A stretch of 64,000 nucleotides of DNA from Neoroseomonas eburnea (lineage in GTDB: Bacteria > Pseudomonadota > Alphaproteobacteria > Acetobacterales > Acetobacteraceae), in contig NZ_JAAEDL010000014.1 in assembly GCF_018129005.1 (NCBI RefSeq), positions 83,951 through 147,950 on the forward strand, read 5' to 3'. Under the pieces are notes generated by a model. The model saw nothing but the letters and a program-made list of their open reading frames with translations. It did no database searches and was not told where the DNA came from. Position numbers and translations under genes: made by a program. This document shows positions 42,247 through 51,461 of this stretch, piece by piece; the first letter of the stretch is position 1; each line of letters begins with the position of its first letter.

Positions 42247-43884
42247 TCATCGCGCGGCAAGCCAGGTGCCGTAGAAGCTCGGCCGGCCGACCGCCTCGAA
42301 GCCGAAGCCGCGCACCCGCGGCGCCGCGGCGAAGACCTGGGGTTCCTCGAACAGCGGAACCGCATAGGCCTTGTCGATGATGAGGCTCTGCGCCTCCGCC
42401 ACCAGCGCCAGCCGCTTCGCCTGCTCCGGCTCGGCGGCGATGGCTTCGAGCAGCGCATTCAGCGCGGGGTCGTTGAAGCTCTGCACGCGCCGGCTGACGC
42501 CGCCGGTCTGCAGCAGCATGTTGCGCGTGCGCGGGTGGTAGTTGCTGCGGATCACGTCGGGGTCGGCGCGGCCGACCATGGCGGGGGCGACCGGCGTCTT
42601 CGCGGGATCGAGGCTGTCCACGGTGCGGGATCCGAGATCCCCCGCCATGACGCTGAATCGCACGCCGAGCCGCGCCCATTGCTGGGCGATGAGCTGCAGG
42701 GTGTCCTTGCTGCGCGCGTAGTTGGGGCTCTCGTAAGCGGTCAAGGCCAGTTCCTGCCCATCCTTCTGGCGCACGCCGTTCGGACCCATGGTCCAGCCCG
42801 CTTCCTCGAGCAGCCGCACGGCGAGCGCCGGGTCGTAGGTCAGCCTGTCCGACAGATCGACGAACCCCTGCGCGCTGGACGCGATGACCGAGCGCGCCTT
42901 CGGGTAGTTCGGCGAGAACAGCGTATCGACCACTTCCTGTGCATTGGTGCCGTGCAGCAGCGCGCGGCGGACCGCGAGTTCCGCGACCAGCGGATTGTCG
43001 GGCCGGAAGGTGATGGAGTTGTTCACGCCGCGGGTCGGGGGCGCGAAGACCTGGAAGCCGCGCCCCTGGATGCGGTTCTCGTCGAAGGCCGGGATCTGCC
43101 GCGCGGCATGCGCCTGGCCCGAGAGCAGCGCACCGACGCGCACGCTGTCCTCGCCGCTGACGATGATGCGCACGGTATCGAGCAGCGCGCGGCCCTGGTG
43201 CGGGTGCTTCGCCGGGCCCCAGGCGTAGTCGCGCCGCGCGTTCAGCACGAGTTCCCGGCCCAGCACCTGCCGCGCCACCACGAAGGGGCCGGAGCCGATG
43301 ATCTTCGTCGCATCGCCCATCTGGTCGAAGGGCAGCGCCAGGGTGGCCGGCGAGACGAGGCCGGAGCCGATCACCGAGGTTCCCTGCAGGAAACCCGGCG
43401 AGGGCGCGCGGAAAGCGAAGCGCACGGTCAGCGGATCGACCACCTCGCTGCGCTGGTAGTTGGTGATGACCTCCGACACCGCGTGGCGCAGGTCCCGATT
43501 GCCGCGGCCATAGGTGTCGAAATTCTTCGCCACCGCCGCAGCGTCCAGCGGCGTGCCGTCGGAGAAGGTGACGCCGGGGCGCAGCCTGAAGACGTATTCG
43601 GTGGCGTCGGCGTTGACCGTCCAGCTCTCCGCGATCCAGGGCTCGATCTCGAGCGTCTGCGGGTTCTGATAGGTCAGCTTGTCGGTGATCTGGTTCAGCA
43701 CGCCGCCGGCCGGGTAGTGGCCGCCGGCGGGCGGGTAGAGGTTCGTGTAGGTCTGCTGCTCCAGGTAGATCAGCGTGCCGCCGCGGACGGGGGCACCCTG
43801 GGCGGCGGCGCCCCGCGTGCCGATCGCGGCGAGGGCCGGCAGCAGGGCGGGGGCGGCGAGCAGGCGGCGACGCGTTGTCGGCAT
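42247..43884 (-). CDS. ABC substrate-binding protein, family 5, copy 2
   Basis: The 545-residue protein is the first gene of the operon and a tandem paralogue of copy 1. The leader is twin-arginine-like (TTRRRLLAAPALLPALAAIGTRGAAAQG). The two genes share 111 identical bases at 43138-43248/41312-41422, and differ more in the C-terminal third (for example NYARSKD against QPRNKD), so ligand preference may differ. ATG 43884. An 18-base inverted repeat with a two-base centre lies about 60 bp upstream. Confidence 0.93.
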   Translation of the reverse strand: MPTTRRRLLAAPALLPALAAIGTRGAAAQGAPVRGGTLIYLEQQTYTNLYPPAGGHYPAGGVLNQITDKLTYQNPQTLEIEPWIAESWTVNADATEYVFRLRPGVTFSDGTPLDAAAVAKNFDTYGRGNRDLRHAVSEVITNYQRSEVVDPLTVRFAFRAPSPGFLQGTSVIGSGLVSPATLALPFDQMGDATKIIGSGPFVVARQVLGRELVLNARRDYAWGPAKHPHQGRALLDTVRIIVSGEDSVRVGALLSGQAHAARQIPAFDENRIQGRGFQVFAPPTRGVNNSITFRPDNPLVAELAVRRALLHGTNAQEVVDTLFSPNYPKARSVIASSAQGFVDLSDRLTYDPALAVRLLEEAGWTMGPNGVRQKDGQELALTAYESPNYARSKDTLQLIAQQWARLGVRFSVMAGDLGSRTVDSLDPAKTPVAPAMVGRADPDVIRSNYHPRTRNMLLQTGGVSRRVQSFNDPALNALLEAIAAEPEQAKRLALVAEAQSLIIDKAYAVPLFEEPQVFAAAPRVRGFGFEAVGRPSFYGTWLAAR

Positions 43885-43941
43885 GGCGGCTCCTGGCCCG
43901 GAGGGGCGTTTTCGGAGCCGCAGACTATGAGCGGCAAAAAA

Positions 43942-43961
43942 CATCTCGCAACTGCGAGATG
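43942..43961. promoter_or_regulatory. perfect 9-2-9 palindrome upstream of binding-protein copy 2
   Basis: CATCTCGCA and TGCGAGATG flank a two-base AC centre, 58 bp upstream of the copy 2 ATG. The corresponding place upstream of copy 1 keeps the CCGCAAC half but not the second arm, so the palindrome is specific to the operon's first gene. It fits an operator for the whole operon. Confidence 0.55.
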
Positions 43962-44002
43962 ACTTTTCCAGTGGCACATGCTGGCGACGCACAGGGGATT
44001 TC

Positions 44003-44024
44003 CCAAAACTTCGGCAAATTGGAA
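44003..44024. promoter_or_regulatory. conserved element upstream of binding-protein copy 2
   Basis: CCAAAACTTCGGCA-N3-TGGAA, matching the element at 42176-42197 and at almost the same distance from its start codon. The rest of the 423-bp spacer 43885-44307 shows no gene; its right part must hold the promoter of the YgjV-like gene. Confidence 0.5.
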
Positions 44025-44307
44025 AATGCTTGTGCCATCGATGCTGAAGCATTGAGCGATTGGAGGCATGCGCCTCTCCGGCGAGGGGCAGGATCTCCCG
44101 ATACGGATGCGCGGGCGGGCGGCCTCTGTGCATCCCGGATCCGCCCCACCTGCCACGCGGCTCCCGCGCCAGCGCCGCGGGTCATGCCCGATCGCCAAGG
44201 CCCTAGTCCCGGCCGTCGGGGCTGACACAGATCCGCCGCGCTTTGCTGCCAGAAGCCCACTGATCGCGGCGCTTGGCGACGCTGCCCTGCCCACCCTGGA
44301 GCCTTTC

Positions 44308-44871
44308 GTGTCCTTTCCCTTCATCCTGCCGCCGGCCGCGGCATTCCTGGAGCCCGCCAACCTGGCGGGCTTCGTCGCGCTCGGCTCTTCCATCACCTGG
44401 CCGCTGCTGCGCGACCGAAGGGCGATCCTCGGCGTCCAGGTGCTCGGCTCGCTTCTGTTCGGCCTGCACTACCTGCTGCTCGGGGCGGCGACGGCGGCCG
44501 CCATGTGCGTGATGGGCGCGCTGCAGGGCGTTGCGCTCGTGATCCTGATGGACCGGCGCAAGCGTGTCGGTGTCGTCACCGCCAGCCTTCTCCTCTCGGC
44601 CCTGGTCACGGCCTTCACCTGGGCCGGCCTGCCTTCACTCCTCTCCCAGGCAGGGCAGGCCCTTTCGGCGATCGGCCGGCTGCAGTTCGACACCCAGAGG
44701 CTGCGCAAGTGGTTCCTGGTTTCTGTGGTCTTCTGGTCGACGCACAACGTGATGGTGGGCTCGGTCTTCGGCCTTGCCTCGGACACGCTGTCGCTGACCT
44801 CGCTGCTGCTTGCATTGTGGCGGCACCGGGCCGGGGCACGCGCGGCCAGGCTGCGCGACGCGACGGCCTGA
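44308..44871 (+). CDS. YgjV family inner-membrane protein
   Basis: The 187-residue protein starts at GTG 44308 with GGAG upstream. It has about five to six hydrophobic segments (NLAGFVALGSSITWPLLRDR, AILGVQVLGSLLFGLHYLLLG, AAAMCVMGALQGVALVIL and others) and ends in a basic tail. The pattern LRDRRAILGVQVLGSLLFGLHYLLLGA is typical of the YgjV family, whose function is unknown. It is divergent from the ABC operon and converges on a LysR gene. Confidence 0.72.
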   Translation: MSFPFILPPAAAFLEPANLAGFVALGSSITWPLLRDRRAILGVQVLGSLLFGLHYLLLGAATAAAMCVMGALQGVALVILMDRRKRVGVVTASLLLSALVTAFTWAGLPSLLSQAGQALSAIGRLQFDTQRLRKWFLVSVVFWSTHNVMVGSVFGLASDTLSLTSLLLALWRHRAGARAARLRDATA

Positions 44872-44956
44872 CACCGGCCAGCCTTTCGGCTGGTTCGGTA
44901 TCGGGGTCCTGGCTTCGCGCGCGGCCGCCCCGCGCGCCACGCGCGCCATGCCCGCC

Positions 44957-45907
44957 TCAGCGGTGCTGCGTGTCGCCGACCTGCTCGCGCGCCGCCAGCA
45001 GGTGCGGTGAATCGCCCTCGATCAGCCCCCGAAGCTGCGCGAGGGCCGATCCGGCGAAGTCCATCAACGCCCGCACGCGCGGCGCATGCCGCAGATCGGG
45101 GTGCGTCAGGATCCACAGCGTCGAGGCGAAGGACGGATCGGGCGGCGCGAGCCGTCGGAGCGCCGGGCGCATATCCCCCTCGAAGCAGGGCAGGTGGCCG
45201 ATGCCGAGCCCCGCCTCCACGGCCTCGGCCACGGCGCGGACGCTGTTGACCCGGCAGGCGATGCGCTCCGGCGCTACGGATTGCCGCAGGAACTGCGCCG
45301 GCTTCAGCGTCGACATGCTGTCGTCCAGCCCGACCCAGTTGGCCTGCGCCACCGGATCCTGCCCCGGGGCCATGACATCCTCGGCGCGGCCATAGAGCCC
45401 CCAGGCGATGCGCGCGAGCCGCCGCCCGACCAGCGTGTCCGGCACCGTCTCCGCCGCGCGGAGCACCACATCCGCATCCCGCCGCGACAGGTTCAGCGCC
45501 GCATTGCCGATGACGAGTTCGAGCGTGACGCGCGGATAGGCCGCGCGGAACCGCGCGAGCACCGGCAGCAGCAGCCCCGACAACAGCGTGTCGCTGGTGC
45601 TCACGCGCAGCTCTCCCGCGGGGCTCGGCGCCTGGCCGGCGAGGCGGCGCAGCACGTCGCCGACGTCGCGGTCCATCCGCCCTGCGGTGGCGACCATGTC
45701 CTCGCCGGCCGGGGTCGGCGTGAAGCCGCTGCGGTGGCGCTCGAACAGCGCGACGCCGAGCATGGCCTCGACCTGCCGGAGGCGCCGGAACACGGTCGAG
45801 TGGTTGAGGCCGAGGCGCAATGCCGCCGCGGGCAGGCCGCCCGTCTCCGCCACGGCCATCACCAGACGGAAATCGTCCCAGCACAGGGCTTTCGGCGCTT
45901 CGGCCAT
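44957..45907 (-). CDS. LysR-family transcriptional regulator
   Basis: The 316-residue protein has the LysR helix-turn-helix (WDDFRLVMAVAETGGLPAAALRLGLNHSTVFRRLRQVEAMLG; about residues 10-50) and an effector-binding domain (ELRVSTSDTLLSGLLLPVLARFRAAYP onward). ATG 45907 places the HTH normally. It is divergent from the VOC dioxygenase/hydrolase pair, a typical LysR arrangement, so quinone or aromatic sensing is a reasonable guess. The HTH has HSTVFRRL instead of the commoner QPAVS, as in the GcvA-independent subgroup with LNHSTV. Confidence 0.9.
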   Translation of the reverse strand: MAEAPKALCWDDFRLVMAVAETGGLPAAALRLGLNHSTVFRRLRQVEAMLGVALFERHRSGFTPTPAGEDMVATAGRMDRDVGDVLRRLAGQAPSPAGELRVSTSDTLLSGLLLPVLARFRAAYPRVTLELVIGNAALNLSRRDADVVLRAAETVPDTLVGRRLARIAWGLYGRAEDVMAPGQDPVAQANWVGLDDSMSTLKPAQFLRQSVAPERIACRVNSVRAVAEAVEAGLGIGHLPCFEGDMRPALRRLAPPDPSFASTLWILTHPDLRHAPRVRALMDFAGSALAQLRGLIEGDSPHLLAAREQVGDTQHR

Positions 45908-46071
45908 CGGCGGACCCGACAGATTGCGCGGGCACGATAGCAATCATCACGGCAAAAAGGCAGCCGCCGTATTGCAACGGCGCAATCCGATTGACGGTGA
46001 TCCACGGCCGGATCGGATTATCTCTGGTGCCGGACGAGGGCGGCAGGACCGCCCGCACAGGAGACATCCCC

Positions 46072-47004
46072 ATGACCCGTCATGGCATCCACCACGTCAC
46101 CGCCATCTCCGGCGAGGCCCGCCGGAACGTGGATTTCTACACCCGCATCCTCGGCCTGCGGCTGGTGAAGCGGACGGTGAACTTCGACGATCCCGGCACC
46201 TGGCACCTCTACTACGGCGACGAGGCCGGCCAGCCCGGCACCATCCTGACCTTCTTCCCCTGGGCGCAGTCGGCGCCGGGCCGGCAGGGCGTGGGCGAAC
46301 TGCATGAGACGGTGTTCCGCATCCCGCAGGCCGCGATCGGCTTCTGGACGCACCGGCTGCTGGCGAGCGGCGTCGAGCAGGAGACGCGCACCGAACGCTT
46401 CGGCGAGACGGTGATCGCCTTCCGCGACCCGGACGCGATGCGCGTCGCGCTCGTCGCCCTCCCCGGCATCGAGTCCGAACCCGGCTGGGCCACCGCCGAT
46501 ATCCCGGCGGAGCACGCCATCCGCGGCATCCACGGCGTCACCCTGATGCTGGAGGACGGTGCGCGGACCGGCGCGATCCTGTCCGACGTGCTCGGCTTCG
46601 CCGAGACGGCGAAGGAAGGGAACGTGGTGCGCTACCAGGCGCCCGGCACGGCGATCGGCGGCGTGGTGGACCTGCGCAGCGTCGGCGGCTTCCTGCCGGC
46701 CCGGCTGGGGCGCGGTTCGGTGCACCACCTCGCCTTCCGCGCCGCGGACGACGCGGAGGAAGCGGCGATGGTGCAGCGCCTGGCCGAGAACCACGGCATC
46801 CGCACCACCGAGCAGATGGACCGCAACTACTTCCGGTCCGTCTACTTCCGCGAGCCGGGCCATGTGCTGTTCGAGATCGCGACCGACATCCCCGGCTTCG
46901 CCGTGGACGAGCCGGCCGAGAGCCTCGGCACGGTGCTGAAGCTGCCGCGTGGGCTGGAGAAGCACCGCGCCGAGATCGAGCGCGTCCTGCCCGAGCTCGC
47001 CTGA
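46072..47004 (+). CDS. ring-cleaving dioxygenase of the VOC superfamily (MhqO-like)
   Basis: The 310-residue protein has two tandem VOC modules: N-terminal GIHHVTAISGEARRNVDFYTRILGLRLVKRTVNFDDPGTWHLYYGD, and C-terminal GIHGVTLMLEDGARTGAILSDVLGF with GRGSVHHLAFRA and HVLFEIATDIPGF. Metal ligands are the paired His/His/Glu positions. Similarity is to MhqO/LinE-type hydroquinone-specific dioxygenases, implicated in quinone or aromatic detoxification. ATG 46072 has AGGAGA upstream. A hydrolase gene follows after 62 bp. Confidence 0.9.
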   Translation: MTRHGIHHVTAISGEARRNVDFYTRILGLRLVKRTVNFDDPGTWHLYYGDEAGQPGTILTFFPWAQSAPGRQGVGELHETVFRIPQAAIGFWTHRLLASGVEQETRTERFGETVIAFRDPDAMRVALVALPGIESEPGWATADIPAEHAIRGIHGVTLMLEDGARTGAILSDVLGFAETAKEGNVVRYQAPGTAIGGVVDLRSVGGFLPARLGRGSVHHLAFRAADDAEEAAMVQRLAENHGIRTTEQMDRNYFRSVYFREPGHVLFEIATDIPGFAVDEPAESLGTVLKLPRGLEKHRAEIERVLPELA

Positions 47005-47066
47005 CCCCCCCTGGGACCGCGCCCGCCCTGCCGCAACGGGCAGGGCGGGCCGGCCGGAGACTCCCG

Positions 47067-47684
47067 ATGTCCGCGACGACACTTTCCTTCACCCATCGCT
47101 TCCTTCCGCCGACCGCGCCGGGCCGGCCGCCGCTGCTGCTGCTGCACGGCACCGGGGGCGACGAGAACGACCTGATCCCGCTCGGCCAGGCCGCCGCGCC
47201 GGGGGCGGCGCTGCTCTCCCCCCGCGGCCAGGTGCTCGAAGCCGGCATGCCGCGCTTCTTCCGCCGCCTGGCGGAAGGCGTCTTCGACGAGGCGGATCTG
47301 CGCCGCCGCGCCGACGACCTCGCGGGCTTCATCGCCGAGGCGCGCGAGGCCTACGGCCTGCCGGCGCCGGTGGCGCTCGGCTTCTCGAACGGCGCCAACA
47401 TCGCCGCGGCGCTGCTGCTGCTGCATCCGCAGGCGCTGGCGGGCGCCGCGCTGCTGCGCGCCATGGTGCCGCTGCGCGCGCCGCCGCGGCCCGACCTCGC
47501 GGGGCGGCGCGTGCTGCTCCTCTCCGGCGCCATGGACCCGATCGTGCCGGCGGAGAACGGCCAGCGCCTCGCGGCGCTGTTGCAGGGGGCCGGGGCGGAT
47601 GTCGATCACCGTACCCTGCCGACCGGCCACGGCCTTTCCCAGGCCGACCTGACCTTGGTGCGGGGCTGGCTGGCGGCGCCGTAG
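47067..47684 (+). CDS. alpha/beta hydrolase (carboxylesterase, MhqD-like)
   Basis: The 205-residue protein is a small carboxylesterase/phospholipase-type hydrolase: LLLLHGTGGDENDLIPLG (oxyanion loop), nucleophile Ser in LGFSNGANIAAALLL, Asp in SGAMDPIVPAENG and His in TGHGLSQAD. It matches the MhqD/YodD group, which is co-encoded with MhqO-type dioxygenases, as here. Together with the divergent LysR gene it forms a compact quinone/aromatic-response module. Its natural substrate is unknown. Confidence 0.9.
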   Translation: MSATTLSFTHRFLPPTAPGRPPLLLLHGTGGDENDLIPLGQAAAPGAALLSPRGQVLEAGMPRFFRRLAEGVFDEADLRRRADDLAGFIAEAREAYGLPAPVALGFSNGANIAAALLLLHPQALAGAALLRAMVPLRAPPRPDLAGRRVLLLSGAMDPIVPAENGQRLAALLQGAGADVDHRTLPTGHGLSQADLTLVRGWLAAP

Positions 47685-47746
47685 CCCGGCAGGGTGCCAC
47701 CCAGGACCCGGCGGCCCTGGCAGGAAGGTGGAGCGGAGAAGGTCGC

Positions 47747-50596
47747 ATGGACAGCACGATCGATACCGAGCCCGCCAGGCGCCGGGGTGCGAGGGCCGAC
47801 GAGGCCCTCCGCTTCGGCGGATTCCGCCTGCGGCCGGCGGCGCGCGCGCTGCACCGGCTGGACGGCACGAAGGTGCGCCTCGGCGACCGCGCCTTCGACA
47901 TCCTCCTCGCCCTGACGGCGCGGCCCGGGCAGGTGGTCGGCAGCCAGGAATTGTTCGGCATCGTCTGGCCCGGCCGCTTCGTCGAGGAAAGCAACCTCCG
48001 CGTCCATGTCGCGGCGCTGCGTCGCGCGCTCGGCGACCAGGGCGGCGCCGGCCGGCTGATCGCCAACATCCCCGGCCGCGGCTACGCCTTCCTCGGCGAG
48101 GTGGTGGCGGAGCATGCCTCGGCTGGCGAGGCCGCCGCGCCGCCGCGCGGCAGCGTGCCGCCGCCGACCCGGCTGATCGGCCGCGACGAGACGGTGCACG
48201 CCATCGCCGAGGACCTCCGGCGCCGGCGTCTCGTCACCGTCACCGGAGCGGGCGGCATCGGCAAGACGGCGGTGGCGCTGGCGGTCGCGGCACGCATCGC
48301 GGATGCCTATCCGGACGGCGTGCACTTCCTCGACCTCGGCGGCATCGACCGAGATGCAGAAGTGGTGCCGCAACTCGCCTCCCTGCTGCGCCTGCCGATA
48401 TCCGACGGCGATCCGCTGCGCGGCGTGCTGGATCATCTGCGGCCGCGCCGCCTGCTGCTCGTGCTCGACAATTGCGAACACCTCGTCGGCGCGGCGAGCC
48501 GCCTCGCGGAGGAGATCCTCGCAACCGCGCCCGGCCTGCACCTGCTCGCGACCAGCCGGGAGCCGCTGCGCGCCGCCGGCGAATGGGTCCACCGGCTGGC
48601 GCCGCTCGACGTGCCGCCGCAGCCGCTGACGACGCGGGCCGAGGAGCTGCTGCGCTTCTCCGCCGTGCAGCTCCTGGTCGAGCGGGTGACCGCCTGCGAC
48701 GCTGCCTTCGTGCTGATCGAGGCCGACATGCCGCTCGCGGCCGAGCTCTGCGCGCGGCTCGACGGGCTGCCGCTCGCCATCGAGCTCGCCGCGCCGCGCG
48801 TCGCCGTGCTCGGCCTCGCCGCCGTGCTGGCGCGGCTCGACGAGCGTTTCCGCCTGCTCACCAACGGGCGGCGCAACGCCGCGGAGCGCCACCGCACCCT
48901 TGGCGCCATGATCGAATGGAGCCACGACACGCTGACGCCCGCGGAGCAGGTGGCCTATCGCCGGCTCTCCGTCCTGCGTGGCGCCTTCACGCTCGAGGCC
49001 GGCTGCCGGCTGGCGGGCGAAGCGGCGGAGGAGGAAGGCGCGCTCGCGGCAATCATCGGCGACCTGGTCGAGAAATCCCTGCTCTCGGTCGAGAACCGGG
49101 AGCGGGAGCGGCGCTACCGCATGCTGGAATCGATCCGCCTTCATGCCGCCGCGAAGCTCGCCGCGGCGGGGGAGGAGGCGCGCTTCCGCCGCCGCCATGC
49201 GGACTACTTCCACGGGCGCGCACTTGCCTATGGCCGCGTCACCACGCTGAGCACGGAGGAATGGCTGGTGCGCCACCGCGGCGATGCGGCGGATCTGCGC
49301 GCGGCGCTCGACTGGGCCTTTTCGGCGGAAGGCGATGCGCATCTCGCGACGCAGCTCGCGGCCGCCTCGGCGCCCTTCTGGTTCAAGCTGATGCTGGTGC
49401 CGGAACTGCGCGGCTGGCTGGAGCGCGCCATCCGTCTCGCGCGCAGCGCCCCGGGCATCGAGGATGCGGTTGTCCTGCGCCTGCACGCGGCGCTGGGCCA
49501 TGCCATCTTCCACACCCAGGGGCCGGTGCCGGAGGTGGCGGAGGTGCTGGAGGAAGGGCTGCGGCTCGCCCGCCGGGCCGGGGAGGAGCAGGCGGCGCTG
49601 CGCATCCTCTGGGCCCTGTTCGGCCACCATTCGACGCGGGGCGACCTCGCCGCGGCCTTCGACTGCGTCGCGCGCATCGGTGCCGTCGCCGATGCCACCT
49701 CGGACCCCGAGGCGCGGTTGCTGCATGACCGCGTCTCGGCCCTCGCGCACCATCTCGCGGGGGATCAGGCGCGCTCGCTCATGCATGCGCGGCGGGCGCT
49801 GGCACGCCCGGCACCGGGCCGGCCGACGCAGGGCGAGAGCATTTTCTTCTATGACCACCAGACCTCCACCCGCTCGCACTATGCGCGCGCCCTCTGGGTC
49901 AGCGGCCTCGCCGACCAGGCGATGGCGGTGGTCGAGGAGGCGATCGCGGAGGCGGCGGTGATCGATCAGCCCTTCGCCTTCGGCTATTTCCTCGTGTTCG
50001 GCGCCTGCCCGGTGGCGCTGTGGCGTGGCGAGCTGGAGGTGGCGCAGGCGCTGGTCGGGCGGGTGCTCGATGTCGCCTCCGGCATCACCTCCGGCATCTG
50101 GCAGCGCGGCGGGCGGCTCTACGAGCATGTCATCGCCCTGTTGCAGGCGCCCGAGGCGGAACGCGCACTGCGGCTGCAGCGCCTGGTCGCCGATTTCACC
50201 CTGACGCCGTTCCAGGCGGACAGCCTCGGCACCGTCGCGCCCTTCCTGTTGCAGCGGGAGTCCGTCGCGCGGGCGACGACCGAGCCGCCGCAATGGTGCA
50301 CGGCGGAGATCCTGCGGGCCGAGGGCGAGCGGCTGCTGCGCGATGCGCCGCGGGACGGCGCGGCGGCGGAGGCGCTGTTGCGGCGTTCCCTCGGCATCGC
50401 CCGCGCCCAGGGCGCGCTGGGCTGGGAGCTGCGCGGCGCGGCCAGCCTCGCGCGGCTGTGCCGGGCCCAGGGGCGCGTGGCCGAGGCGGAGGACGTGCTC
50501 GGCGACGTGCTGTCCCGTTTCCGTGAAGGTTTCGCGACGCGCGACCTGCGCCGCGCGGCCACGCTGCTCCAGGCGCTGCGCCAGCCGGCGCATTGA
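47747..50596 (+). CDS. winged-helix / STAND ATPase / TPR regulator
   Basis: The 949-residue protein has an OmpR-type winged helix (about residues 20-118; LGDRAFDILLALTARPGQVV and ESNLRVHVAALRRALGD with IPGRGYAFLG). A STAND/NB-ARC ATPase follows, with P-loop GAGGIGKTA at 167-175, LLLVLDNCEHLV as Walker B, and GLPLAIELAAPRVAVLG. Long TPR-like helical repeats make up the C-terminal half. Such regulators sense a signal with the TPR part and activate nearby genes. It is read in the same direction as the hydrolase/transporter genes at 50794-56706, separated from them by 197 bp. Confidence 0.92.
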   Translation: MDSTIDTEPARRRGARADEALRFGGFRLRPAARALHRLDGTKVRLGDRAFDILLALTARPGQVVGSQELFGIVWPGRFVEESNLRVHVAALRRALGDQGGAGRLIANIPGRGYAFLGEVVAEHASAGEAAAPPRGSVPPPTRLIGRDETVHAIAEDLRRRRLVTVTGAGGIGKTAVALAVAARIADAYPDGVHFLDLGGIDRDAEVVPQLASLLRLPISDGDPLRGVLDHLRPRRLLLVLDNCEHLVGAASRLAEEILATAPGLHLLATSREPLRAAGEWVHRLAPLDVPPQPLTTRAEELLRFSAVQLLVERVTACDAAFVLIEADMPLAAELCARLDGLPLAIELAAPRVAVLGLAAVLARLDERFRLLTNGRRNAAERHRTLGAMIEWSHDTLTPAEQVAYRRLSVLRGAFTLEAGCRLAGEAAEEEGALAAIIGDLVEKSLLSVENRERERRYRMLESIRLHAAAKLAAAGEEARFRRRHADYFHGRALAYGRVTTLSTEEWLVRHRGDAADLRAALDWAFSAEGDAHLATQLAAASAPFWFKLMLVPELRGWLERAIRLARSAPGIEDAVVLRLHAALGHAIFHTQGPVPEVAEVLEEGLRLARRAGEEQAALRILWALFGHHSTRGDLAAAFDCVARIGAVADATSDPEARLLHDRVSALAHHLAGDQARSLMHARRALARPAPGRPTQGESIFFYDHQTSTRSHYARALWVSGLADQAMAVVEEAIAEAAVIDQPFAFGYFLVFGACPVALWRGELEVAQALVGRVLDVASGITSGIWQRGGRLYEHVIALLQAPEAERALRLQRLVADFTLTPFQADSLGTVAPFLLQRESVARATTEPPQWCTAEILRAEGERLLRDAPRDGAAAEALLRRSLGIARAQGALGWELRGAASLARLCRAQGRVAEAEDVLGDVLSRFREGFATRDLRRAATLLQALRQPAH

Positions 50597-50793
50597 TCCG
50601 GCGCAGGGCTTCACGGCGCTTCACGTCCATTCACTCGCGGCCGGCGTGCGGCGCAGTTCATCCTCCCGCCCGACCGGCACGGCACGGCGACGGAAAGGCG
50701 GTCCTGGCCAGGACCGCGCGATGTCCGGCGGCGTCCCGTGCCGCCCTCGCATGCGGGCGCATGCGCAGGCGGACCACAGGAAGGAGAGACGCG

Positions 50794-51447
50794 ATGCCGA
50801 TCACCGCGACGACGACGCCAGGCCCGAAGCTGCTGACGCCGAGCAATCACGTGCTGGTCATGATCGATTTCCAGTCGCAGATGGCCTTCGCCACCCGCAA
50901 CATCGACGCCGTGGCGCTGCGCAACAATGCCGGGATGGTGGCCGAGGCCGCCGCCGGCTTCGGCGCCGCCACCATCCTGACCACGGTCGCCGAAAAGACC
51001 TTCTCCGGCCCGATGTTCGAGGAGGTGACGCGGCCCTTCCCGAACGAGACGATGATCGACCGCACCACCATGAACTGCTGGGAGGATGCGGCGGTGATCG
51101 CACGCATCAATGCCGTCGGCAAGGACCGCGTGGTGCTGGCGGGGCTGTGGACCTCGGTCTGCATCGTCGGGCCGGCGCTGTCGGCGCTCGCGCAGGGCTT
51201 CGAGGTCTGCGTCATCGCCGATGCCTGCGGCGACGTGTCGGAGGAAGCGCATGAGCGCGCCATGGACCGCATGGTGCAGGCCGGGGCGCAGCCGATGACC
51301 TCGCTGCAGTACATGCTCGAGCTGCAGCGCGACTGGGGGCGGGCGGCGACCTATGGCCTGACCACCGGCATCGCGGCGCGGATGGGCGGCGCCTACGGGC
51401 TTGGCATCATCTACGCGAAGACCATGTTCGGCGGGCACGAGGGCTGA
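50794..51447 (+). CDS. isochorismatase-like hydrolase (YcaC type)
   Basis: The 217-residue cysteine hydrolase has catalytic Asp25 in NHVLVMIDFQSQM and nucleophile Cys123 in VLAGLWTSVCIVGPAL. The NIDAVALRNNAGMVAEAA block and length resemble YcaC-like hydrolases of unclear substrate. AGGAAGGAGA precedes ATG 50794, a very strong ribosome site. It is the first structural gene after the STAND regulator, and the XapX gene follows 14 bp later. Confidence 0.9.
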   Translation: MPITATTTPGPKLLTPSNHVLVMIDFQSQMAFATRNIDAVALRNNAGMVAEAAAGFGAATILTTVAEKTFSGPMFEEVTRPFPNETMIDRTTMNCWEDAAVIARINAVGKDRVVLAGLWTSVCIVGPALSALAQGFEVCVIADACGDVSEEAHERAMDRMVQAGAQPMTSLQYMLELQRDWGRAATYGLTTGIAARMGGAYGLGIIYAKTMFGGHEG

Positions 51448-51461
51448 GCACGGAGACCGGG

